This document shows, in pieces, positions 1-5,908 of a DNA stretch of 8,219 nucleotides (within the stretch, counting starts at the first letter, position 1; the number at the start of each line of letters is the position of its first letter). Position numbers and translations under genes: made by a program. The notes beneath the pieces are model-generated. The model was given only the letters and a program-made list of their open reading frames with translations. It was not told the origin of the DNA and searched no databases. Origin of the DNA: Bacteroidetes bacterium 4572_114 (lineage in GTDB: Bacteria; Bacteroidota; Bacteroidia; Bacteroidales; 4484-276); the NCBI GenBank assembly GCA_002254335.1, contig NIVA01000127.1:1-8219 (forward strand). Direction: 5' to 3'.

Positions 1-7
1 GGTGAAT

Positions 8-91
8 AGCTGTCAGACAGTTTAGATTAAAAGTCAAACATATAATAATTTAGGTTCTGTGTGTAATATGGAAAATAACTGTCTGACAGCT
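8..91. repeat. Perfect 15-bp inverted repeat in the larB leader; candidate operator pair
   Basis: The left arm AGCTGTCAGACAGTT (8-22) is exactly the reverse complement of the right arm AACTGTCTGACAGCT (77-91). Each arm also contains an 11-bp palindrome, CTGTC-N-GACAG, centred on 15 (A) and 84 (T). So there are two near-identical two-fold symmetric sites 69 bp apart, ending 47 bp before the larB ATG. The core T-GTC-N-GAC-A fits the general operator form known for FadR-type GntR regulators (yGTM-N-KACr). That assignment is an inference from the pattern alone. Other readings are the ends of a very small non-coding element (a TGAA lies just outside each arm, which could be chance) or a long-loop hairpin. 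Confidence 0.6.
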
Positions 92-138
92 TTTGAACCA
101 TTGAAACATTTTAGCATTTTCACACTAACACAACAACA

Positions 139-888
139 ATGAACATCAAAGAAATAAAGCAACTTCTTGAAGGGATAAAAAAAGGTGACCTTACGGTTGA
201 AAATGGCCTGAACAAACTAAAATACCTGCCTTTTCAGGATTTGGGCCACACAAAATTGGATAACCACCGTGAACTTCGACAAGGATATCCCGAAGTGATT
301 TTTTGCCAGGGTAAATCCACCGTCCAGGTTTTAAGCATTATAAGTTCAATGGTCGAAAGGGGGCAGAACGTTTTGGGCACAAGGGCCAATAAAAAGATGT
401 TTAAAGCGGTTGCAAAGAGCCATCCAACCGCTGAATATCATAAACTTTCAAAAACCATCACACTAAAACAAAATGAATACGAGGTGCCGGCTTCTTATAT
501 TTCAGTAGTTACTGCAGGTACTTCAGATATACCTGTTGCAGAAGAAGCCGCCGTTACAGGGGAGTTTTATAACAACAAAGTTGAACGGTTTTATGATGTC
601 GGTGTTGCCGGTATCCACAGGATACAGGGCAATATCGAGAAAATTGCCGGGGCAAGGGTAATTGTTGTTGTGGCCGGAATGGAAGGGGCTTTGCCAAGTG
701 TTATCGGTGGCCTTGTTGACAAACCGGTTATTGCAGTCCCCACAAGTATTGGTTATGGTGCGGCTTTTAACGGGATTGCAGCTTTATTGGGAATGTTGAC
801 CAGTTGCGCCAGCGGTATTAGTGTTGTAAATATTGATAATGGTTTTGGGGCGGGTTATCTGGCCAGTATGATAAATAAATTAAAATAA
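139..888 (+). CDS. larB: LarB, pyridinium-3,5-biscarboxylic acid mononucleotide synthase (nickel pincer cofactor synthesis)
   Basis: LarB carboxylates the pyridinium ring of nicotinic acid adenine dinucleotide and releases AMP, giving the biscarboxylated mononucleotide that LarE (sulfur transfer) and LarC (nickel insertion) turn into the nickel-pincer cofactor of lactate racemase and relatives. It is cytoplasmic. At 249 residues it has the usual family length. The N-terminal part carries the family segment around residues 34-60 (DLGHTKLDNHRELRQG, then PEVIFCQGKS). The C-terminal half is the PurE/AIR-carboxylase-like domain, with VVTAGTSDIPVAEEA at about 123-137, a Gly-rich stretch VVAGMEGALPSVIGGL at about 167-182 and GFGAGYLAS near the end. 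The ATG at 139 follows an A/C-rich leader with no Shine-Dalgarno, normal for Bacteroidota. No larC or larE is visible. The gene converges on the rluD unit, so it is alone or last in its transcript. Confidence 0.93.
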   Translation: MNIKEIKQLLEGIKKGDLTVENGLNKLKYLPFQDLGHTKLDNHRELRQGYPEVIFCQGKSTVQVLSIISSMVERGQNVLGTRANKKMFKAVAKSHPTAEYHKLSKTITLKQNEYEVPASYISVVTAGTSDIPVAEEAAVTGEFYNNKVERFYDVGVAGIHRIQGNIEKIAGARVIVVVAGMEGALPSVIGGLVDKPVIAVPTSIGYGAAFNGIAALLGMLTSCASGISVVNIDNGFGAGYLASMINKLK

Positions 889-921
889 TTTGGGTATATC
901 ATGAATAATTATCCAATAACT

Positions 922-937
922 TGCACACAGATGTGCA
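922..937. terminator. Small hairpin between convergent larB and rluD, possible weak terminator
   Basis: TGCACA (922-927) pairs perfectly with TGTGCA (932-937) around a four-base CAGA loop, in the 88-bp gap between the stop codons of larB and rluD. The position suits a bidirectional terminator, but the stem is only six base pairs and no run of T follows on either strand. It does not match a standard intrinsic terminator, so its role is a guess from location. Confidence 0.25.
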
Positions 938-976
938 TAAGTAAATATAAATATTGTTTATCACATCATTTTAAAA

Positions 977-2011
977 CTACTCTTCAAACAAATCTTTATG
1001 CCGGGTATAATGCCCCCATTTTTCCATCACTTCCTGCATATCATTTGGCAGAGGGGTTTCAAAATATACTTCCTTGTTTGTACCGGGATGGATAAATCCC
1101 AAAGAAGCCGCATGAAGGGCCTGGCGCGGAATCAATTTGAAACAATTCAGGACAAACTGCTTATATTTGGTAAAAGTAGTCCCTTTCAAAACCTGGTCGC
1201 CACCATAGCGGGCATCGTTAAACAGGGGGTGCCCGATAAATTTTAGATGTGCCCTTATCTGGTGGGTGCGCCCGGTTTCCAGTTTACATTCAACCAAAGT
1301 TACATAACCAAACCGTTCGCGAACCTTATAATGTGTTGTTGCGTGCCGTCCCTGGTCCCCCTCGGGAAAGACAAACATTTGCAACCTGTTTTTTGGGTTG
1401 CGCCCGATATTCCCCGTTATGGTCCCTTCATCATCTTTCAGGTCGCCCCATACCAATGCCAGATATTTCCGGTTGATGGAATGTTCGAAAAACTGCTTCC
1501 CCAGGCGGGTTTGGGCAAGTTCGTTTTTAGCTATCAGCAAAACCCCTGATGTGTCCTTGTCGATGCGGTGTACCAGCGATGGGGCCACATTTATATTGTC
1601 CTTATAATAATATGCCAGGGCATTCAAAAGTGTCCCTGTGTAATTTCCGTGGCCGGGATGCACCACTATGCCAGCCTCCTTGTTCACCACCAAAATATCA
1701 TCATCCTCGTAAAGGATTTCAAATTTTATGTCTTCGGGTATTACTTCAAATTCGTGTACCGGGTTTGGCAACACAATGGAAACTACATCAGAGGGCCTGA
1801 CCTTATAATTGGATTTAACAGGATTGTCATTTACCAGGATATTGCCGGCCTTTGCAGCATTTTGGATTTTGTTGCGCGAAACATTTGGTATCCTGTTGAA
1901 GATGAACTTATCGATACGGACAGGGCTTTGCTTCGGATCACAGGCAATACGGTGATGTTCGTAGAGTTCTTCCGGCCCTGCTGATAATATGTCTTGTTCT
2001 TCTTCGGCCAT
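977..2011 (-). CDS. rluD: RluA/RluD-family 23S rRNA pseudouridine synthase
   Basis: This enzyme isomerises specific uridines to pseudouridine in RNA; by family it most likely acts on 23S rRNA during large-subunit assembly. The 344-residue protein has an S4 RNA-binding domain at about residues 31-80 (VRIDKFIFNRIPNVSRNKIQ, then the AGNILVNDNPVK turn), followed by the catalytic domain. The signature HRIDKDTSGVLL is at 148-159, with the presumed catalytic aspartate at Asp151. The second family motif, GRTHQIRAHL, is at 247-256, followed by GHPLFNDARYGG. Length and architecture are normal for RluD-like proteins. The ATG lies three bases after the stop of the upstream T9SS gene, so the two are almost certainly co-transcribed and probably translationally coupled. 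The exact target site cannot be read from the sequence; RluC- or RluB-like specificity is not excluded, so the symbol means RluD-like. Confidence 0.92.
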   Translation of the reverse strand: MAEEEQDILSAGPEELYEHHRIACDPKQSPVRIDKFIFNRIPNVSRNKIQNAAKAGNILVNDNPVKSNYKVRPSDVVSIVLPNPVHEFEVIPEDIKFEILYEDDDILVVNKEAGIVVHPGHGNYTGTLLNALAYYYKDNINVAPSLVHRIDKDTSGVLLIAKNELAQTRLGKQFFEHSINRKYLALVWGDLKDDEGTITGNIGRNPKNRLQMFVFPEGDQGRHATTHYKVRERFGYVTLVECKLETGRTHQIRAHLKFIGHPLFNDARYGGDQVLKGTTFTKYKQFVLNCFKLIPRQALHAASLGFIHPGTNKEVYFETPLPNDMQEVMEKWGHYTRHKDLFEE

Positions 2012-2014
2012 AAC

Positions 2015-4186
2015 CTATCGCGACAATATCAGCTTTTGGATCATGGTTTGATTATTATGCCTGTCGTTTATCCGGATGAAGTAAATCCCTTGCTTAAGAA
2101 ATGAAAGGTTGACCTGCGGTTGATACGGTGTAAAATAGACCCGCTGCCCTAATATATTAAAAACCTCTATTTCCATTTCAGAAACCACCTCATCATCCAA
2201 ACCAATTTCTATGGCCACGGCCCCGCCCTGGGGCAACATCATAAACCTGATGGCAATATTCCCATCAACGGAAGGGTTGGGAGATACCAGAAAATAATCC
2301 AAAGTACTGCTTTTTATTATCGGGTCATCTTTCAGTTTTTTACCCAGCACGGGCCTTATCATTAACGAACCCGTGTAACTTGTTTTATCCCAAACCCCGG
2401 TTGTATTATAAAAAATATGTTCACTGGCGTCATTGTATGCATCAAACCCCACATTAAGGTTATGCGTTGTGGTCTGTATCCATCCAACATAAAACGGATA
2501 GTCACTCTGCAAGGGTAAAGCTGTATCGAGGTGATAGGTATGGAATTTATACAGGCTGTCTTCAAAAACAGGTTTCATCCGTTCCTGCGTATAAATTAGC
2601 TCCCCGGGCCTGCCATTCAAATCCTTCCAAACCGCAAGGTAAAAAAATTGTTCGTTGGCCCCTGTAAGGGTTTTGTTAAAAAACATTTGCACAGCCCTTA
2701 AGGTGTCCCTCATACTAAGGTTAAATTGATAAGCCAGTTGCGAGCCGGCCGGTGTAAGCCCATAGCCAAACTCGGCCGTGCCATCATCATAAGCATAATA
2801 ATTAAAAAATTCCTGCCGGTACCTCATGGTATCCGATAGGCCCAACACCTGGTCGCCAATCAGGTAATGCGTAACATCAAAATAAGCACTATCGCGGCCT
2901 CCAAACGGTGGAAAAATACCCTTAACCGGAGGGGTGGCAAATTCAGGGTATTTGATATATCCAAATTCGTTAAAAACCTCCATGCTCCAACTACCTCCAT
3001 CATAATCATAAACATCTCCACCAGCGTCATTTTTAACATCATAACGATAATTCGCCGTTTGGTTGATATTGTCAAGGTTGCTAATGTGCATCTTTAACCC
3101 GCCCTTAATTGCACTGGTAGGATCATCGCGGTATTGTGTGAATGGCATACTTTCGAACTCCTTGAGGAAAGAGGGCGCACGGCCGGTAAAGGTGATATAT
3201 TCGTAAGTTGTGTCCTGCCTCGAACGGCCAATGTTTAGATAGATAAAGTCAACGTTCCAGTAATCGCAGTTACTTTGCCAACTTTGCAGGTTATCGCTGG
3301 CAATGCTGGCATAATTAAAAAACCTGAACTGAAAGTCGCCCCTCAAATATGCTGTGTCAGTTATTGGGATCATTACCTGTCGAAAGTAGCCGCTGTCGTT
3401 GGACAAATAATTGAGCTTAAATGTATCCAGCTTCATTCCTTTGGAAGCCCATACCCGCTGCCAATCGGTATATGGCCGGTAAACCGAATCGCAGGGAAGC
3501 ATAACAAAATCCTTGGCATAAAGGGTATCATTGATAGTTGTGCCCCAATTGGCATTACATGGCGAATACAGTACGTCGCCCGGAAAAATAGTATCGGACG
3601 GGCCAATATATATCCCCACCGAAACTTCAATGGAATCAACATACCAAAAGACGGTATCGCTGGTGTAGTGTCCAAACTCAAGCACTAACGAATCCTGCTT
3701 TTGCGGATCGTTGCCCCTGCCCTGCGGTTGATAATAGAAACTTAAATAAATTGAATCTGCCGGTGTGATGGCCCGTGCCACAGGGTCAAATACCGAATCA
3801 AGCCTGATTGGCCTCGATGTCAACTCATCGGCCTTGAATTGCAATGGATTGGCATCGGGGTAAACATTTCCCAATGCATCGAGGACATCAAAAGTAGCTG
3901 CGCCCCATGATGGCGGGAGATAAGGAAAATCGGTATTGATAAAAACATAATAATCGACCCACCGTGCAGTATCGGGGTAAATGTCTTTTTGCTTAAAGTC
4001 TTCGAAGAATGGCAGGTTTAGGGCCGTTGGGGTGAATAGGTAAGATGATTTAAAATCCTTTTCAGGCAGGTTTTGATGATGGTTTTTAATAACGGGGTTA
4101 ACAGGCAAACCCGAAAGTATCTCCTGGCCCCGGACCAGTTGAGAGCTGAAAATAAATAATAATATTATGGTGATCAATTTCTTCAT
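2015..4186 (-). CDS. Secreted protein with T9SS type A sorting domain, function unknown
   Basis: A 723-residue exported protein. An N-terminal signal peptide is clear (MKKLITIILLFIFSSQLVRGQ, basic start, hydrophobic core, likely cleavage near Gly20/Gln21). The last 85 residues or so form a T9SS C-terminal sorting domain: YFLVSPNPSVDGNIAIRF at about 631-648, then EVFNILGQRVYF and the closing LKQGIYFIRIND...IQKLILSR. The body contains beta-rich segments that look like two jelly-roll regions: one ending in YWNVDFIYLNIG near 310-320, and another starting at the YYAYDDGTAEFGYGL motif near 463-477. No catalytic motif is recognised. The first ATG is at 4186-4184, overlapping the PASTA gene's TGA by one base (TGATG). 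A TTG one codon upstream is also in frame, but the ATG gives the normal signal-peptide start. Expected fate is periplasm, then T9SS, then cell surface or medium; this is inference from the sorting domain. Confidence 0.9.
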   Translation of the reverse strand: MKKLITIILLFIFSSQLVRGQEILSGLPVNPVIKNHHQNLPEKDFKSSYLFTPTALNLPFFEDFKQKDIYPDTARWVDYYVFINTDFPYLPPSWGAATFDVLDALGNVYPDANPLQFKADELTSRPIRLDSVFDPVARAITPADSIYLSFYYQPQGRGNDPQKQDSLVLEFGHYTSDTVFWYVDSIEVSVGIYIGPSDTIFPGDVLYSPCNANWGTTINDTLYAKDFVMLPCDSVYRPYTDWQRVWASKGMKLDTFKLNYLSNDSGYFRQVMIPITDTAYLRGDFQFRFFNYASIASDNLQSWQSNCDYWNVDFIYLNIGRSRQDTTYEYITFTGRAPSFLKEFESMPFTQYRDDPTSAIKGGLKMHISNLDNINQTANYRYDVKNDAGGDVYDYDGGSWSMEVFNEFGYIKYPEFATPPVKGIFPPFGGRDSAYFDVTHYLIGDQVLGLSDTMRYRQEFFNYYAYDDGTAEFGYGLTPAGSQLAYQFNLSMRDTLRAVQMFFNKTLTGANEQFFYLAVWKDLNGRPGELIYTQERMKPVFEDSLYKFHTYHLDTALPLQSDYPFYVGWIQTTTHNLNVGFDAYNDASEHIFYNTTGVWDKTSYTGSLMIRPVLGKKLKDDPIIKSSTLDYFLVSPNPSVDGNIAIRFMMLPQGGAVAIEIGLDDEVVSEMEIEVFNILGQRVYFTPYQPQVNLSFLKQGIYFIRINDRHNNQTMIQKLILSR

Positions 4187-5037
4187 CAATCCTCTACTTT
4201 AATTGGTTCTACCATCAGGCTGTCTATACGTAAAGTATCCGATCCGTAGGCAATTATCAACGAATCGAAATTAAAATCCAAATCCGACCTAAACCACAAA
4301 TCTACATATGAACCATAATCCACACGGTAATTTGTGCTCCCTGCCGGTTGCTGGTTAAATACCCTGGAATGTAATTTGTCGCGCTCATCAAAATATTTGA
4401 GAAAGCCTACATTAAAAGAGGAACTGTTCAGTATGTCGATAACCTCTGCTTCGGTTTTCCCGATCAGGAACGGCACTTCAATTTTTTCGCCATCCAGCCC
4501 TTTTCCAAGCACCAACTCAATGGCCGAGCCTTTTTGTATTTCCATTCCCGGAATTATGGTATCGCCTTCAAACCGTTGGGCAAGGACGGCATTTTTGGCA
4601 AAGTTCTCAACATATTCCATCTTTTCAAGTTTAAGGCCGTTTGCCTTCAACTCATTTAGGGCCTGCCTTAACGAGAGGTCTATCAGATTGGGCATGGGGA
4701 TCATTTCAGGTTGTGTGGCAACAACGGTAACATAAATTTTGCGCCCTTGCTTTACCTTCGACCCGGCAGGGGGGTCTTGAAGTACGATGGTCCCCTTTTG
4801 TAAATGATCATCGTAAACCGAATCAATTACCAAAAACCCATACTTGTCAGTAACGTCATTTTTTTCAAGATCATAGTATTTCACACCTGTAAAGTCAGGT
4901 ACCGTAAGTGCTTCACCATGATGGGTATAAACATCTAATGCTTTAAGTGTCAGCCAGAGCAAAGCAACCGCTATCACAACAGCAATTGCGAGATGTTTAA
5001 AAAAAACTTTGCTCATTAAGAAATTAAAAAAGCCCAT
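4186..5037 (-). CDS. Membrane-anchored protein with three PASTA domains
   Basis: The 283-residue protein has a short cytoplasmic start, one membrane segment at about residues 15-37 (HLAIAVVIAVALLWLTLKAL) and an extracytoplasmic part made of three PASTA repeats. These run from VPDFTG (46-108), MPNLIDLSLRQAL (113-179) and VPFLIGKTEAEVI (187-250), each showing the family's proline-start strand, helix and closing strand. PASTA domains in other bacteria bind peptidoglycan fragments or muropeptides, often on Ser/Thr kinases or penicillin-binding proteins; here there is no kinase or transpeptidase domain. A role in sensing or organising the cell wall is therefore inference. It is the first gene of the minus-strand unit leading into the T9SS protein and rluD, and its stop overlaps the next ATG by one base. 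The ATG at 5037 was chosen as the longest start; a second Met at residue 8 would still keep the membrane segment. Confidence 0.9.
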   Translation of the reverse strand: MGFFNFLMSKVFFKHLAIAVVIAVALLWLTLKALDVYTHHGEALTVPDFTGVKYYDLEKNDVTDKYGFLVIDSVYDDHLQKGTIVLQDPPAGSKVKQGRKIYVTVVATQPEMIPMPNLIDLSLRQALNELKANGLKLEKMEYVENFAKNAVLAQRFEGDTIIPGMEIQKGSAIELVLGKGLDGEKIEVPFLIGKTEAEVIDILNSSSFNVGFLKYFDERDKLHSRVFNQQPAGSTNYRVDYGSYVDLWFRSDLDFNFDSLIIAYGSDTLRIDSLMVEPIKVED

Positions 5038-5139
5038 TCAGGTTACCCGATGTTTTATTGTGAAATGATTAAAATTCAGCCTTTTTCAAGGATTTCATAT
5101 TAACTTTAAAAGCAGGGTTTTATTGCCGCTTTCAAATGG

Positions 5140-5147
5140 CAAAGATA
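5140..5147 (-). promoter_or_regulatory. Candidate Bacteroidota -7 box for the PASTA-T9SS-rluD unit
   Basis: On the minus strand this reads TATCTTTG, an exact match to the Bacteroidota primary sigma factor -7 consensus TAnnTTTG. It would place transcription start roughly 90-100 bases before the PASTA gene ATG. No convincing TTTG -33 element is seen at the usual spacing upstream on that strand, and an eight-base degenerate motif is expected by chance in AT-rich DNA, so support is limited to motif and position. Confidence 0.35.
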
Positions 5148-5183
5148 TTAAAAGATTGAAGTTTGTAATAATGGGGCTAAATT

Positions 5184-5218
5184 AATCTGAAAATTTGTTG
5201 ATGTGCAAATCTGAAAAT
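5184..5218. repeat. Direct repeat AATCTGAAAAT, two copies 24 bp apart
   Basis: AATCTGAAAAT occurs at 5184-5194 and again at 5208-5218, with the related AATTTG and CAAAT words between. The pattern looks like a decayed low-complexity tract of (AA)TTTGAAAAT type. No function is implied. Confidence 0.5.
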
Positions 5219-5247
5219 GAAAACCCTACGGGGAATTTGAAAAAACT

Positions 5248-5308
5248 GACGCAGGTTTACACTGATACAACGGATTAAAAATCCGTTCGACCAGCGAAAA
5301 TCCGCGTC
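5248..5308. repeat. 61-bp symmetric imperfect palindrome, likely dispersed intergenic element
   Basis: The outer arms GACGCAGGTTTACACTG (5248-5264) and CAGCGAAAATCCGCGTC (5292-5308) pair at 13 of 17 positions. The inner arms AACGGATT (5269-5276) and AATCCGTT (5280-5287) pair perfectly around AAA. Both pairs share the exact centre 5278, so the whole segment is one two-fold symmetric unit, with only the four-base segments between inner and outer arms unpaired. It is more GC-rich than its surroundings. It could fold as a cruciform or RNA hairpin. The style (GACGC...GCGTC ends, CAGCGAAAATCCGCGTC) resembles palindromic elements scattered in many environmental bacterial genomes; that resemblance is from memory. 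No T-run follows, so a plain intrinsic terminator is unlikely. Confidence 0.65.
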
Positions 5309-5445
5309 TGAAAATATTGTTAACATGTTAGCATTAGTGACTTTTTAAGAGCCTAAATATTATTTTGTCCCAATAACTCAGGCTACTCATTTAAAATAGA
5401 ACAAATTGAAAATACCTATTTATGGATTCCATCAATGATAAATAC

Positions 5446-5471
5446 ACGAATTTAATGAATTAGCCAATTAG
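5446..5471. repeat. Decayed GAATTA-type short repeat
   Basis: Three related words follow closely: GAATTTA (5448-5454), GAATTA (5457-5462) and CAATTA (5465-5470), with an ACACGAATTTA start. This looks like a worn copy of simple intergenic repeats of the ACGAATT type. The evidence is weak and no function is proposed. Confidence 0.3.
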
Positions 5472-5543
5472 TAGTGTCAAAAGTTATACGGGTAACCGCA
5501 ACTCCAATAGAGATGCACCAGAATTGAATTAGAAAAATATAAC

Positions 5544-5559
5544 AATTTGTTAACAAATT
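5544..5559. repeat. 16-bp perfect palindrome, possible operator
   Basis: AATTTGTTAACAAATT is fully self-complementary about 5551/5552. It lies in the AT-rich region upstream of nqrA, about 23 bp before a TATTTTTG box (5582-5589) that matches the Bacteroidota -7 consensus TAnnTTTG. That arrangement would suit a regulator site near a promoter, but the box is over 300 bp from the nqrA ATG, no -33 partner is at proper spacing, and AT-rich palindromes arise readily by chance. Confidence 0.4.
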
Positions 5560-5700
5560 AACAACACATTAAAAATTGATATATTTTTGTCAGCTATTTT
5601 TTAAAATGCTTTGGTTTCATGTTGTTGTATATTGACCGATGAAAAACTGACGAAAATCAGCATTTTTTTTCAGATTAATCAATAATAGGTATTTATTGAC

Positions 5701-5722
5701 ATTTTGCACACAAATTTTGCAC
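5701..5722. repeat. Tandem 9-bp direct repeat ATTTTGCAC
   Basis: ATTTTGCAC occurs at 5701-5709 and 5714-5722, a 13-bp period, with CA-rich spacing. It lies about 190 bp before the first ATG of nqrA. Tandem sites like this can bind a regulator, but nothing else identifies one here. Confidence 0.4.
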
Positions 5723-5908
5723 TAATCAACAAATCAGAATAAATTTTAATTCATATTATTGCACCGCTTTTGAAGCAGATAACAAATAAATTCCCAAGAA
5801 TAAAATAACAAATGTCAAAGATTGTTCATGCTGATGGATAATCGAAATTGTTTAAATCGTTGAATTTTAGACATTGAGACTCCCGATTTTGGTGGGGTAT
5901 TCCCAAAA

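Larger units (their letters stand above)
5038..5908. other. Long AT-rich intergenic region without a recognisable gene
   Basis: No open frame with protein character and no tRNA- or rRNA-like sequence could be found on either strand. The region separates the divergent PASTA and nqrA genes, so it should hold two promoters. It contains a candidate minus-strand -7 box (5140-5147), a repeated AATCTGAAAAT motif (5184-5218), a 61-bp imperfect palindrome (5248-5308), decayed GAATTA-type repeats (about 5446-5471), a 16-bp perfect palindrome (5544-5559) and a 9-bp direct repeat (5701-5722). Its right edge, about 5864-5908, is in-frame nqrA coding sequence lacking a start codon. At about 870 bp it is much longer than the other gaps in the window, and it looks like a patchwork of old insertions. 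Confidence 0.7.

Noticed and set aside
901..1095. 64-codon plus-strand open frame after larB
   Set aside because: It mostly overlaps the 3' end of rluD on the other strand, has no recognisable motif and reads as an antisense shadow.
1568..1984. 138-codon plus-strand open frame opposite rluD
   Set aside because: Fully antisense to the strongly supported S4 and catalytic domains; no protein character of its own.
3275..3688. 137-codon plus-strand open frame opposite the T9SS gene
   Set aside because: Fully antisense to a long gene with a signal peptide and sorting domain; composition looks like a shadow.
4187..4189. TTG start for the T9SS gene one codon upstream of its ATG
   Set aside because: The adjacent ATG gives a normal signal peptide and a TGATG coupling junction; the TTG start adds only one residue.
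5284..5290. GTTCGA-like word suggesting a tRNA T-arm
   Set aside because: No acceptor stem, anticodon arm or CCA context around it; it belongs to the 61-bp palindrome.
5241..5652. AAAAACTGACG direct repeat at 5241-5251 and 5642-5652
   Set aside because: Only 11 bp with an A-run; flanks do not match, so it is not a convincing duplication or att pair.
5411..5693. AATACCTATT (5411-5420) and AATAGGTATT (5684-5693) as ends of an inserted element
   Set aside because: A single 10-bp AT-rich match with no target duplication and no coding content between; expected by chance in such DNA.
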